Shown piece after piece: positions 35,835 to 45,064 of a DNA stretch of 64,000 nt. Made by a program: the position numbers and the translations under genes. The stretch is from Bacillus litorisediminis. Lineage in GTDB: Bacteria; Bacillota; Bacilli; Bacillales; JC228. The stretch is taken from positions 20,419-84,418 of the forward strand of contig NZ_JAKZKT010000019.1 of the NCBI RefSeq assembly GCF_022808645.1, in the 5' to 3' direction. The stretch's first letter is position 1. Each line of letters begins with the position of its first letter. A model generated the notes under the pieces. It ran no database searches and was not told where the DNA came from. It was given only the letters and a program-made list of their open reading frames with translations.

Positions 35835-36836
35835 CTATAAATATTTGAGGATAATCCCCTGTTTTAGTTGTTGAAGCTTCATTTCTCTCTCTATAAAAAG
35901 GCGTTCTGCCTCTTCATATGATACTAATGCAAATCTAAGTGAATCTCCTGGCTTTAGCTGAGCCATTAGCGGAATATCTGCAAAGGCAATTTGAGCAATT
36001 TTTGGATAACCGCCAGTTGTTTGCCGATCCGCCAATAGGACTATCGGGTTTCCTTCAGGAGGTACCTGGATGGATCCAAAGTTCACGGCTTCAGATAACA
36101 ATTCAGTTGGTGTGCCTAATTCAAGGAAAGGTCCTTTTAAACGGTAGCCCATTCGGTCTGATTGTGTAGTTACTTCAAATAATTCGGTTAAGAATTGATC
36201 TTTGCTTTGCTCAGTAAATAAGTGATATTGTCTTCCTTTTATAGCACGTATGGTCGGTGAGCTTTGCAGAGATGGAATTAAATCAGACGTTACCGTCCAA
36301 TCATTTTCTATAAAGCTCGTTTCACCCAATTGATTTTTTAAGCGATTGATCATTTGGTCAGAAAGGTTACTGGGTTCCTCACTGTCTAATCGATCACCAG
36401 ATCTAAGTGCACGACCTTTAAAACCGCCAATTCCAGCTCTTAAATAAGTGGATTTACTCTCCATGACATTGGAGATTTTAAAGCCCCCTGCAACGGCTAA
36501 ATAAGCGCGGCAGCCATTTTTACACGCGCCGAAACTCAAGAGACTTCCTTTTTTGACGAAGATAGATCGCCATAATCGGATTGGTTCGCCATTTATCGCA
36601 GGAGATAGATCGCCCCCGCAAATCGAGATGAGAGTGTCTTCTTCAAATTCAATAACTGGCCCGAGTAAAGTAATTTCTAATGTAGCTGCGTTTTCTTGAT
36701 TCCCTACCAGAAGATTGGCTATTCGGTGAGAAAGTGTGTCCATTGCCCCGCTGACAATGACACCATATTTTTGGTATTTATATCTTCCAAGATCTTGAAC
36801 ACTAGTAAGGAGGCCAGGCTTCATGATTTTAATCAT
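35835..36836 (-). CDS. pxpC: 5-oxoprolinase subunit C
   Basis: KipA/biotin-dependent carboxyltransferase-like family, 333 aa: [20 protein letters not shown] at the N-terminus, then [12 protein letters not shown] and [11 protein letters not shown]. It forms the catalytic complex with PxpB. The start overlaps the pxpB terminus by 8 bases, with GGAGG inside pxpB, so the subunits are coupled in translation. In B. subtilis it is known as KipA, antagonist of the KipI inhibitor. Confidence 0.93.
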   Translation of the reverse strand: MIKIMKPGLLTSVQDLGRYKYQKYGVIVSGAMDTLSHRIANLLVGNQENAATLEITLLGPVIEFEEDTLISICGGDLSPAINGEPIRLWRSIFVKKGSLLSFGACKNGCRAYLAVAGGFKISNVMESKSTYLRAGIGGFKGRALRSGDRLDSEEPSNLSDQMINRLKNQLGETSFIENDWTVTSDLIPSLQSSPTIRAIKGRQYHLFTEQSKDQFLTELFEVTTQSDRMGYRLKGPFLELGTPTELLSEAVNFGSIQVPPEGNPIVLLADRQTTGGYPKIAQIAFADIPLMAQLKPGDSLRFALVSYEEAERLFIEREMKLQQLKQGIILKYL

Positions 36837-37542
36837 TATTTACGTCCTCCAATTCTTTGTATTCAGAACAAGAGATCGGGATAAAACGGATTTTATCTCC
36901 AGCTTTTAAAAGACTTGGAGGATTATCTTGAGGACGGAAAAGTTTTAAAGGAGTTTTTCCAATTAACTGCCAACCTCCAGGTGTTTCAATGGGGTACACA
37001 CCAGTCTGTTTGCCTGCAATACCAACTGTACCAGCTGGGATCTTTAAACGAGGAGACTGTCTTCTGGGAGCTAAAATTTTTTCAGACATCCCGCCAATAT
37101 AAGGAAAACCTGGGGCAAAGCCAATCATGTAAACGATATAATCTCCAGAAGCGTGTATAGTGATCACTTCATCAATGGTTAATCCATTATGTTTTGCTAC
37201 GAATTCTAAATCAGGGCCAAATTCTCCACCGTAACATACTGGAATCTCTACCACTCTAGATGGAATTGAATCATCCATTTTTAAATGAGTAAACCAATTA
37301 GAAATCGAGTCGCATACCACTTGATAGGGGGAGAGATGATTAGTTTGATCTATAATTTTCATTGGATCATAAAATATGGTCACAGTTGTAAAGGCGGGAA
37401 TATATTCTACCATCCATTCAATGGATTGATGATCAAGAAATGAAGAAATCATTTGAACTTTATGGTGTGTATCCAATTGAATATCATCGCCTAACTCAAT
37501 CATTACAGCATTTTCACCTAGCGGAAATAATCGATAGTCCAT
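36829..37542 (-). CDS. pxpB: 5-oxoprolinase subunit B
   Basis: KipI/allophanate hydrolase subunit 1 family, 237 aa from ATG 37542, which has AGAGGTG nine bases upstream (the frame opens at 37608). Conserved parts are YRLFPLGENAVMIELGD, the hydrophobic VYMIGFAPGFPYIGGM and PRLKIPAGTVGIAGKQTGVY. In B. subtilis KipI also inhibits the sporulation kinase KinA, so this protein may have a second role. It is the first gene of pxpB-pxpC-pxpA-ycsG-ycsI; B. subtilis has ycsF-ycsG-ycsI before kipI-kipA. No kipR-type regulator is adjacent. Confidence 0.93.
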   Translation of the reverse strand: MDYRLFPLGENAVMIELGDDIQLDTHHKVQMISSFLDHQSIEWMVEYIPAFTTVTIFYDPMKIIDQTNHLSPYQVVCDSISNWFTHLKMDDSIPSRVVEIPVCYGGEFGPDLEFVAKHNGLTIDEVITIHASGDYIVYMIGFAPGFPYIGGMSEKILAPRRQSPRLKIPAGTVGIAGKQTGVYPIETPGGWQLIGKTPLKLFRPQDNPPSLLKAGDKIRFIPISCSEYKELEDVNND

Positions 37543-37692
37543 TTGTATTACACCTCTATTTGTCTCTTTTAGATTCAAACGTGTGTGAAAATACCGCAAT
37601 TGAAACACTGGTATTCATTCAACGGCTTGAAAAAGGGCATTACATATATTTATCAAATTAAAGGCTCTGAAATTTGCGTTCCTTTTTTATAA

Positions 37693-37721
37693 ATATAAAG
37701 GAAGTTGTCTTTATTTTTCAA
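37693..37721 (-). promoter_or_regulatory. Possible sigma-A promoter of the oxoprolinase operon
   Basis: On the minus strand, TTGAAA (37721-37716), 17 bases, TTATAT (37698-37693), about 150 bases before pxpB. A plausible but unremarkable match in an AT-rich region. Confidence 0.4.
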
Positions 37722-37787
37722 ATACTATTTTTTCTAAGTAAAGGATTAAAGTCTATTAAATCGTGTGAAATACTAGGGATTTGGGCT

Positions 37788-37829
37788 TAAAAAAGCCAGC
37801 TAGTCTATCGCAGCCAGCTGGCATTTTTT
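37788..37829. terminator. Terminator of the lipase gene, possibly bidirectional
   Basis: AAAAAGCCAGCT and AGCTGGCATTTTTT form a stem around a 14-base loop, with T-runs on both strands. It lies ten bases beyond the lipase stop codon. Confidence 0.75.
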
Positions 37830-37838
37830 ATGAGGGAA

Positions 37839-39341
37839 TTATTTGACTATATTCTCATTCTTGTCCATATAAACAGACAGAATTACAGTTCGGTTAAATT
37901 CTCGTCCTTGGCTCGATTGGCCAGAAATGTCGATTGTAATATTGTAAACACCTGCCCCCAAAAAGGGAATTTTTACCGAAGAACTATCTTCGTTTTTTAT
38001 TAGCTTTATTTGACTAGGTTTTGCTTTTTCATCTTCATAGTATATTAGAGTAATAGCAGCTTCTATTTGATCTTTTTCCACTGTTTCACCATCAGAGTAG
38101 ATGGTTAATTCTCTATCATTACTGATGGAAATATTCAGGTCATGGTTAATGTTGCTTTTATAAAATACACCCATTAAAAAATTCTCATTTTTTGAACTAG
38201 CTTCCATCAGCCATTTCCCGGCTTTAGGGGAAGGAATGGTTATCGAATGATGGTAAGCGTCAGCAAACGGACTGTAATCAGGTTCTTCATTAACTGAAAA
38301 ATTTGAGTGTATATGTCCATCAGGATCCTTTAATACAAGTGTGGAATTCTTTTGATCACTGATCCAATCGACTGTGATCTCAGAAACACCTTCCTCCACT
38401 GCAAAGATTTCAGATGTTTTGACTTGATAGGTTCCGCCTTTGTAATAAGAGTTTGATAATGAAGTGTTTTTTTCTACTGAGGATGAGGCATTTGCGAAGT
38501 TTGCATTTTCATATAAATGAGGTTCGAAGAGATTAAAAGTTGAGCTTCCTTGTCTAATTTCGGAATGGTTCCAATCTCCAACAGAAACTTCGGTTGCATA
38601 GGGTAATCGCGAGCTTACAACTGTTACAGCACCATCATTTGGACCATATGCACTTAAGTAAAGGCCGCCCCAATATAAGGAGTTTCCAAAATGGCCCCAA
38701 GCGGTTCCTCCAAATGTGTAATAGGGAATACGGTTCACATTTGGATGTGAATCAGTTTGGGATCGGTATTGATTCATATATCCCGTCTGCAGCGAATATG
38801 TTGCATCACTCTTACTTCCAAGTATTCCTGCCAGCCATCCGGCCCATCTGCTATAGGCTAAATCAGCCAGTTCGGATCCATGGTGAGGACTCGACAATGT
38901 GATGACACGGTGGACATAAGGAAAAGCATTATAATGGACTAGTGCTGCTTGAGCATCGATTCCCCCTTTACTATGGCCAACAACAATTAGTTTTTCTCCA
39001 AAATGATTGTATATATCTTCTAATTGGTTTGCTAGTAATTGCCCATTATCCCACATATTTTTAGTTGGATATAAATCAATAAAGGCTGTTTCATATCCAT
39101 TGGCGTAGGCTGTGTCATACATATCATTTTCGACCCACCAGGTGGATGCTGAACTATTCAATCCATGGATAAAAACAATTGGTGACTTATTAGGATCTAC
39201 ATAATTGGGTGTGGTTCCAAAATACCATTCACCTGGGGTGCCAGTCGGTTCACCCTTTCCAAGAGAACCGGCTACTCCTGTTAATGGCCACGCAAACAAT
39301 ATAACCAGTACGATCCATACAATTTTTTTCGTAGTAAACAC
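37839..39341 (-). CDS. Secreted lipase/esterase with signal peptide
   Basis: Alpha/beta hydrolase. A signal peptide starts KKIVWIVLVILFAWPLTGVA; the oxyanion motif is VFIHGLNSSASTWW, the nucleophile Ser is in GHSKGG, and Asp/His are in GPNDGAV and DWNHSEI. This matches extracellular triacylglycerol lipases. The C-terminal 200 residues look like beta-sandwich domains. The start is uncertain: AAAAGGAG (39350-39343) points to the codon at 39332, which is ACG, ahead of an ideal KKIVW signal-peptide start. The nearest canonical in-frame starts are GTG 39341 (too close to the site; used here) and TTG 39383. Confidence 0.85.
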   Translation of the reverse strand: MFTTKKIVWIVLVILFAWPLTGVAGSLGKGEPTGTPGEWYFGTTPNYVDPNKSPIVFIHGLNSSASTWWVENDMYDTAYANGYETAFIDLYPTKNMWDNGQLLANQLEDIYNHFGEKLIVVGHSKGGIDAQAALVHYNAFPYVHRVITLSSPHHGSELADLAYSRWAGWLAGILGSKSDATYSLQTGYMNQYRSQTDSHPNVNRIPYYTFGGTAWGHFGNSLYWGGLYLSAYGPNDGAVTVVSSRLPYATEVSVGDWNHSEIRQGSSTFNLFEPHLYENANFANASSSVEKNTSLSNSYYKGGTYQVKTSEIFAVEEGVSEITVDWISDQKNSTLVLKDPDGHIHSNFSVNEEPDYSPFADAYHHSITIPSPKAGKWLMEASSKNENFLMGVFYKSNINHDLNISISNDRELTIYSDGETVEKDQIEAAITLIYYEDEKAKPSQIKLIKNEDSSSVKIPFLGAGVYNITIDISGQSSQGREFNRTVILSVYMDKNENIVK

Positions 39342-39532
39342 ACTCCTTTTTAATAAGGTAAGAAGCAAATAAAGCGCCTTCAACCCTTACAAAATATATG
39401 GAAAATACAATCATTTATAACAGAGAAAAATACCTAAACTGTTTTCGTAAATCGGCACTTATGATCTAATCGGTTTGTTTTAATAGTAACGATTCTTTAG
39501 AATTTTGTCGATTGATAAAATAACCAAAAATA

Positions 39533-39561
39533 TTGATTTTACATGAAAATAGGTGTATAGT
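39533..39561 (+). promoter_or_regulatory. Sigma-A promoter for the ydjO leader
   Basis: TTGATT (39533-39538), 17 bases, TATAGT (39556-39561). Predicted transcription start is near 39568. Confidence 0.6.
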
Positions 39562-39567
39562 AAAGAT

Positions 39568-39671
39568 ATATTTCATATTTTTTGTTAAATAGTATATGGA
39601 ATAGGTCGTATCTTCTGATGAGGCGAAGGCAAATGTTGATGGCCTTTTCTCAAGAGCTACGCCTTTTTTTA
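39568..39671 (+). ncRNA. Short leader or small RNA ending in a terminator, upstream of ydjO
   Basis: A compact fold of AGGCG/CGCCT (39621-39625 with 39660-39664) encloses AAGGC/GCCTT (39626-39630 with 39642-39646) and a small CTC-AA-GAG hairpin. It ends in seven T. It reads as a transcription terminator built into a roughly 100-nt RNA. It may be an attenuator for the YdjO-like gene, which starts 125 bases on, or a free small RNA. Confidence 0.45.
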
Positions 39672-39795
39672 TGGGTAACTCCGCTTTGGTAAGAATGATA
39701 AACGTATATCATTTTTGAAGGAGTAATTTCATAAACTTATGGGTAGTCTATTTTTAAATGAATCAGCTTTTCAAAATCTCATTGGGGGTGTAGGC

Positions 39796-39993
39796 TTGTT
39801 TAATCGCAGAAATCAGGAAGAAGTTGAAAAAGTAGAAACCAAAGTATGGGTTTGTACTTCAGATGATTGTAATTGCTGGGTACGCGATAATTTTAAAAGC
39901 AGTGAAGTGCCGGCTTGTCCTATTTGTGAAAGTGAAATGGAACAAACAACAAGGGTTATTGAAATTCTGCATAATCCAAGTTCCGCAATCTGA
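39796..39993 (+). CDS. YdjO-like cold-inducible zinc-ribbon protein
   Basis: 65 aa from a TTG start at 39796, five bases after GGGGGTG. It opens MFNRRNQEEVEKVETKVWVC. Cys pairs CTSDDCNCW and CPIC, about 22 residues apart, form a small zinc ribbon, as in B. subtilis YdjO, a cold-induced protein of unknown function. The longer frame from ATG 39739 lacks a well-placed ribosome site and adds 19 residues not expected in the family. It is followed by a terminator at 40049. Confidence 0.72.
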   Translation: MFNRRNQEEVEKVETKVWVCTSDDCNCWVRDNFKSSEVPACPICESEMEQTTRVIEILHNPSSAI

Positions 39994-40048
39994 TTTTTTT
40001 GCCCCCTCGGTCAACGGCACTATGAGAATAATGTTCAACTCATTAATT

Positions 40049-40083
40049 AAGATAAAGGCATTTCGCCTTTATCTTTGTTTTAT
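40049..40083 (+). terminator. Terminator after the ydjO-like gene
   Basis: AAGATAAAGGC pairs with GCCTTTATCTT around ATTTC, followed by TGTTTT. Confidence 0.85.
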
Positions 40084-40131
40084 GTACATACATATCTATT
40101 TGAGCAGCAAGGTATAGGAGGAAACATATAA

Positions 40132-41013
40132 ATGAACCGTTTAGAAGCGGGAACTTTAGTCAGGCTTCAGGCTGAGCGAGAAGCGCCATTCGGTTATTTC
40201 TTATCAGATGGAGATGAGAGTGTATTACTGCACCAAAATGAAATAGACGAGAAGATTGAACTGGGTCAGGAAGTTACTGTTTTTTTATACCATGACAAAC
40301 AAGGAAGGCTAGCCGCTACAACAAAAATTCCAGCAATCCAAAAAGGCCGTTATGGCTGGGCGGAGGTGGTAGATGTAGTAAAAAAATTAGGTGTATTTGT
40401 CAATATAGGAATCAATAAAGATATTTTGGTTTCATTAGATGATTTGCCATTATTAGAGCACTTATGGCCAAAAGAAGGGGACCGACTATTTCTATCATTA
40501 AAAAGTGACCGCAATGGAAGATTGTTTGGACAGTTAGCAACAGAGGATATCATTCGTCAAATGGCGAGAAAAGCACCAGAATCGATGAAAAACCAAAATA
40601 TAAGCGGACGAGTTTACCGTTTATTGAAGGTAGGGTCTTTTGTTTTAACGGAAGATGGGTATAAAGGATTTATCCATGAATCGGAGCGTATTGAGGAACC
40701 AAGACTGGGAGAATTGGTAAAAGGGAGAGTAATAGGGGTCAAACCCGATGGATCGCTTAATCTTTCTTTGATTCCTCGTGCCCATGAAAAAATGGATCGG
40801 GATTCAGAGGTTATTTTATCGTTTATGGAATCACGCAATGGTGCCATGCCCTATACCGATAAAAGTCAGCCCGATGATATTCAGCTGCGATTTGGCATGA
40901 GCAAGGCTGCATTTAAACGGGCCTTAGGCCGTCTTATGAAAGCTGACAAAGTGGTGCAAAGAAATGGCTGGACCTATGTGGTTAAGAACGAACCACCAGA
41001 AAAACAGAACTAA
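40132..41013 (+). CDS. cvfB: S1-domain RNA-binding protein CvfB
   Basis: 293 aa, YitL/CvfB family: three S1-like beta-barrel domains (about 1-60, 65-140, 150-215) followed by a C-terminal winged helix (MPYTDKSQPDDIQLRFGMSK and FKRALGRLMKADKV). Binds RNA; in Staphylococcus it affects virulence-factor expression. The ribosome site is AGGAGG, 10 bases before ATG. Followed by its own terminator. Confidence 0.92.
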   Translation: MNRLEAGTLVRLQAEREAPFGYFLSDGDESVLLHQNEIDEKIELGQEVTVFLYHDKQGRLAATTKIPAIQKGRYGWAEVVDVVKKLGVFVNIGINKDILVSLDDLPLLEHLWPKEGDRLFLSLKSDRNGRLFGQLATEDIIRQMARKAPESMKNQNISGRVYRLLKVGSFVLTEDGYKGFIHESERIEEPRLGELVKGRVIGVKPDGSLNLSLIPRAHEKMDRDSEVILSFMESRNGAMPYTDKSQPDDIQLRFGMSKAAFKRALGRLMKADKVVQRNGWTYVVKNEPPEKQN

Positions 41014-41031
41014 AAAAGTATTGTGAAAATC

Positions 41032-41067
41032 GAGCTTGAGGGAATAAAAGTCCCCAAGCTTTTTTTA
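41032..41067 (+). terminator. Terminator of cvfB
   Basis: GAGCTTGAGGG pairs with CCCCAAGCTT (one bulge), followed by seven T. Confidence 0.8.
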
Positions 41068-41081
41068 ATATGTGGAAGTAA

Positions 41082-41924
41082 TTAATCTAATGTTTCAAGT
41101 GTGTCTTTCCACTTTAAATAAGTAGCCTCACAATGTGATGGAAAGATCAATATATTTTTATTTTTTGAATGTAATTGATTTAGCTTAGTAAAGGTTTTTA
41201 CATACGCGTGCCAATCCTCAATTGCTAAACGTGCAAATGGAAGCGGAAGTGAATGTTGTTCGATCGATCTTAATGACCAGCTGGCATCTGCACACAATAA
41301 CACCCATCTTCTTTTAGTTTTAAGGAAAACGCCATATTGATAATTTGTATGTCCTGGAAGATGGACCGCGTAAACTAAAGAATCCCCAAATAAATCATAC
41401 CCTCTAGTGAAGGGAAATAGTTCGTCTGGAAGCCGAACTAAAGAAGTATCTTCCACAAATGAGAACGGAAAATTGGGTGGTACTAAGTCGGGAAGATAAG
41501 CCCGTTTTAATGCTTTCAACCCTTTCTTGTCTCTTACAGACTCCCATTCTTGTTTTGAACAAATCTTTTGTGTATCTTTAAAAAAATAAAGACCGCCTAA
41601 ATGATCGGCATGAAAATGAGAAATCAAAACAATATCAATTGGGGGGAGGCTTATCTTAAAAGAGAAATCATCACAAAGTTTTACAGGAGTTACGAATCGA
41701 TACAAACGATAGGGGAACTTTTTACTAGCGGAAAAATAAGCAGAATCGTACCCAGTATCAAATAGAATATTCCCTTTTTGCGGATGATAAAATGAAAATA
41801 TTAATGCAGGAAACGATTGTTTCTTCCATGGATTTGTATGGTCGGTCAATTTTCCGAGCTGAAAGCATTCACCGGTTTTGTATATGTTTAGGCTAGAAAT
41901 ATAACTTGCAGTAGTTTTATCCAT
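41082..41924 (-). CDS. MBL-fold metallohydrolase
   Basis: 280 aa with the zinc motif SHFHADHLGG, further ligands His in LPGHTNYQYG, Asp in LCADAS and His in FPSHCEA. The overall layout is that of the N-acyl-homoserine-lactonase/AttM branch of metallo-beta-lactamase-fold enzymes. The substrate cannot be inferred; quorum quenching is only one option. AAAGGAG lies 9 bases before ATG 41924. The 480-bp upstream gap contains a structured element and a terminator-like hairpin on the same strand. Confidence 0.82.
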   Translation of the reverse strand: MDKTTASYISSLNIYKTGECFQLGKLTDHTNPWKKQSFPALIFSFYHPQKGNILFDTGYDSAYFSASKKFPYRLYRFVTPVKLCDDFSFKISLPPIDIVLISHFHADHLGGLYFFKDTQKICSKQEWESVRDKKGLKALKRAYLPDLVPPNFPFSFVEDTSLVRLPDELFPFTRGYDLFGDSLVYAVHLPGHTNYQYGVFLKTKRRWVLLCADASWSLRSIEQHSLPLPFARLAIEDWHAYVKTFTKLNQLHSKNKNILIFPSHCEATYLKWKDTLETLD

Positions 41925-42019
41925 AATTTAGGTCTCCTTTTTGAAGTACTCCTTTTCTAAAGTATAGTGAAAATTTAAGGTGAATTGTAAAAAATTATGT
42001 TTTTTAAAAGTTATAGACA

Positions 42020-42082
42020 TGAAAAAAACGCCTATTAGGAAAACTGAAATTTCGTGGTATCAGCTGTCCTAATAAGACGTTA
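42020..42082 (-). terminator. Terminator-like hairpin upstream of the MBL gene
   Basis: On the minus strand an imperfect stem, ACGTCTTATTAGGACAGCTGA with a complementary arm ending TCCTAATAGGCGT, is followed by seven T. It lies about 100 bases before the MBL start, where an attenuator would sit. Confidence 0.6.
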
Positions 42083-42147
42083 ATTGTTTAGAAGGAATTC
42101 TAAATATCAATTTTTCTATGGTTTTAATAGAAAATAAAACCTAAAAC

Positions 42148-42258
42148 AATGAAAGCCCTACCTCTCTTTCATCCTTACGGCTCCTAGACCGCGCCAGTGT
42201 GGATCAGGTTATCTACCTGTTAAAGCTTAAACTTACATGTTTGATTCTAAACATTTCA
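42148..42258 (-). ncRNA. Candidate structured RNA element, orientation uncertain
   Basis: Four stems follow one another almost without gaps: GAAAG/CTTTC (42151-42170), ATCC-GGC/GCC-GGAT (42171-42204), CAGGT/ACCTG (42205-42219) and ATGTTT/AAACAT (42237-42254). Directly abutting helices look like a multibranch RNA. On the minus strand the terminator-like hairpin at 42082-42020 and the MBL gene follow, giving an aptamer-terminator-gene order. No known riboswitch was recognised. Confidence 0.4.
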
Positions 42259-42370
42259 CCGTTATTTTTTGGAAACTGTAACTTGAGGCTGATGTTTGAA
42301 TATATGAATGGTTTAAGAAGAGTGAAAAAACATGAAGGTGGAATCGCCGAAGGGTAACTTTAATAGAAAA

Positions 42371-42395
42371 GGCGGCGTGTAAAACGCCGCCGAAA
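42371..42395 (-). terminator. Terminator of the cold-shock gene
   Basis: GGCGGCGT and ACGCCGCC form a perfect GC-rich stem; on the minus strand it is followed by TTTTC. It lies 16 bases after the csp stop codon. Confidence 0.85.
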
Positions 42396-42406
42396 CATTA
42401 TTGTCC

Positions 42407-42772
<366 letters not shown>

Positions 42773-42939
42773 GTAAAACATAAATAGAGGTGTAAAGTCA
42801 AGCGGACTTACAAAAGTCTTCCAAAAAAAAGACAAGCTTCACTTAAATTTTTATAATCGGGGTAGCATTCCTTTTAGACGATGCTTTCAGCATGTTACTA
42901 GACTAATACGGCTAAAATTGTGAAGGGTTTAAAGAAATT

Positions 42940-42969
42940 ATTGCTTGAGCCTGAACAAATTCAAGCAAT
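42940..42969 (-). terminator. Possible terminator of the SIMPL gene
   Basis: ATTGCTTGA and TCAAGCAAT form a perfect 9-bp stem just after the stop codon. The T-run on the minus strand is interrupted (AATTTCTTT). Confidence 0.5.
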
Positions 42970-42981
42970 CTAATAATGAGG

Positions 42982-43653
42982 TCAGAAAGAAAACTTAGCG
43001 ACGATTTGAGCTTTAACCTCTAATTGTCCAGGTTCAATTGGGGTAGAAACACTTTTCACCATGGCAGCAGTTTCAAAAGGGATTGGCGGCTGTCTTTGTA
43101 CAGTCCATTCAGCTACAGAAATAGGAGTTTGATGGAGACTGACACCAGCTGCAGAAGCAATCGTCATCGCTTTTTCTTGCGCATTTTTAACAGCAAGTGT
43201 AAGGGCCTGGTTATAAAAAGCGGATTGATTGTCTAATGAAAATTGAATTGTTGAAACCGTGTTAGCACCGTTTTGCACTGCAGTATCAACAACTAATCCA
43301 ACTTTTGATACATCCTGAATCTTGACTTTAATTAAATTGGTTACGCGATATCCTCTAAACTTTTGTTGCCCATCTTGAAAATCATATTGCAGATCAATTC
43401 GATATTCGTCAGTTTGAATGTGTTCCTTAGGAATTCCAAGTTCATGAAGTGCTTGTATTATATTGGCCATGGCAGCAGAGTTTTGGTTTAACGTTTCCGT
43501 TAATTCAGCCCCTTCCGATATAACACCAAGTCTAATAATGGCAATATCAGGCAGAACTGCAACAGTTCCTTCGCCAAGTACTTCTATTACCCGATGCTTT
43601 GTAGCAGATTGGTTATGAGAGGGATAACGGTAAAACATGGACTGGTAGTGCAT
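42982..43653 (-). CDS. SIMPL-domain (DUF541) protein
   Basis: 223 aa. RVIEVLGEGTVAVLPDIAII (about residues 20-40) and the GYRVTNLIKVKIQDVSKVG region are the hallmark of the SIMPL/DUF541 family. Many members are periplasmic or surface proteins; this one has no signal peptide, so it should be cytoplasmic. Function is unknown in Bacillus. AGGAGG precedes the ATG by 9 bases. It is divergent from vanW across 317 bp that hold no gene; I see nothing definite in that gap. Confidence 0.85.
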   Translation of the reverse strand: MHYQSMFYRYPSHNQSATKHRVIEVLGEGTVAVLPDIAIIRLGVISEGAELTETLNQNSAAMANIIQALHELGIPKEHIQTDEYRIDLQYDFQDGQQKFRGYRVTNLIKVKIQDVSKVGLVVDTAVQNGANTVSTIQFSLDNQSAFYNQALTLAVKNAQEKAMTIASAAGVSLHQTPISVAEWTVQRQPPIPFETAAMVKSVSTPIEPGQLEVKAQIVAKFSF

Positions 43654-43970
43654 TCAATAAAACCTCCTAGATCCTTCTTTTCCCTATATTTAATGTAAAG
43701 TTAATTGTCCTGTGACTCCTTTTAAATGTAAAACGCTCTGTTAAGTCTTTGTTGATTTTTTTCTACGATCGTAATGAGCATAAAATCCATGACACCTCCA
43801 GATGTACAAATTTTCATAAATTCAAATGGGACATTGTAATATGCGACTTAATCTTTAGTTCGAATCATTTTCATCCATTATGTAAAGAGAAAGATCACAA
43901 AAAAGGGAAGAGTGGGTGAAGTCTAGTACTTTTTTAGTAAAAAAGAAATATAAATCTTAGGGGGGCCATT

Positions 43971-44777
43971 TTGCGTTTATCAAATATACATCCAATCTTT
44001 TATCATACAAGGATTGGACAGAAACGTTTTTTTCGTTTTATCAGGGATTGGAATGACCGTGGAAGCTTTGCCAGGACAAAGTGTCAAGAGAAGCTTCCAT
44101 TCAGTGTTAAACGACATCAATCGCTGTTAAGAAGAAAATTGGGAAATAGTGCTCCTGGGTTGCAAGAAAGCAAGATTACCAATTTAAAGATAGCACAAAA
44201 AGCAATCGATGGAATTTTGATTCGTCCAGGGGAGGTATTTTCTTTTTGGCAATTAGTTGGAAAACCATCAAGAGATAAGGGATATACCGAAGGAATGCTA
44301 TTATCAAGAGGTGAAGTAACGTCAGGAATCGGGGGCGGTTTATGCCAGATGGCCAATCTTTTATACTGGATGGCGTTACATACACCATTGACGATTACGG
44401 AACGTCATCATCATAGCTTTGATCCATTTCCAGATAGCGGAAGAGTCCTTCCATTCGGAAGCGGCGCCGGTGTTTTTTATAATTATGTTGATTTTCGTTT
44501 TAAAAATGAAACTAATCAGATTTTCCAAATTAATGTATGGTTGACAGAGAAGCATCTCAAAGGATCCATTCAAACGGATCAAGAATGGCCATTATCCTAT
44601 CATATTGAAGAAAGAAACCATCGTTTCCTGCAGAAGGATGGAAAGAATTATCGGGAAAATGAGATTTGGAGAAAAACCGTCGATGTGAAGACAGGTAATA
44701 TCATTGATACCGCCTTAATTATTAAAAATTTTTCCGAAGTAAAATATGAGATTCCCGGAAACGTGCTAGAAAACTGA
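43971..44777 (+). CDS. VanW-family protein
   Basis: 268 aa. The core IRPGEVFSFWQLVGKPSRDK and the segments SRGEVTSGIGGGLCQMANLL and FDPFPDSGRVLPFGSGAGVF are diagnostic of VanW, a family named from vancomycin clusters but widespread and of unknown function. There are no van resistance genes here. It starts with TTG 43971 after AGGGGGG. A terminator follows. Confidence 0.88.
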   Translation: MRLSNIHPIFYHTRIGQKRFFRFIRDWNDRGSFARTKCQEKLPFSVKRHQSLLRRKLGNSAPGLQESKITNLKIAQKAIDGILIRPGEVFSFWQLVGKPSRDKGYTEGMLLSRGEVTSGIGGGLCQMANLLYWMALHTPLTITERHHHSFDPFPDSGRVLPFGSGAGVFYNYVDFRFKNETNQIFQINVWLTEKHLKGSIQTDQEWPLSYHIEERNHRFLQKDGKNYRENEIWRKTVDVKTGNIIDTALIIKNFSEVKYEIPGNVLEN

Positions 44778-44806
44778 TCGAAATAAGTCGGTCAGTTTTT
44801 TTCATT
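44773..44806 (+). terminator. Terminator of vanW
   Basis: AACTGATCG pairs with CGGTCAGTT (one G-U) around a short loop, followed by seven T. It overlaps the stop codon. The rest of the gap up to 45222 is AT-rich and holds no gene. Confidence 0.8.
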
Positions 44807-45064
44807 TTCATTATTTTGAGACAAAGAATGAGTACATACGAGTTAATAGTTGATGGTTTTTCAATTTTAATGGATAGTTTTTTACATTATTAAACATTCC
44901 AAATAATTAAAGTAGAACGTTTGGTTCATTTTTCCAAATATGGGATTTTTAAAGCATTTAAGTTAGAACTAATAGACTAAGTTTTTTATATAAAACTTGA
45001 TAAACACTTATTTTTAATGGTGAATTTTTACTAAAAATCGTAAAATGAGCTACTAATAAAGATT

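Noticed and set aside
43971..44777. Vancomycin resistance locus because of VanW.
   Set aside because: VanW homologues are widespread outside resistance clusters; no vanA/B ligase, vanX/Y or vanRS is present.
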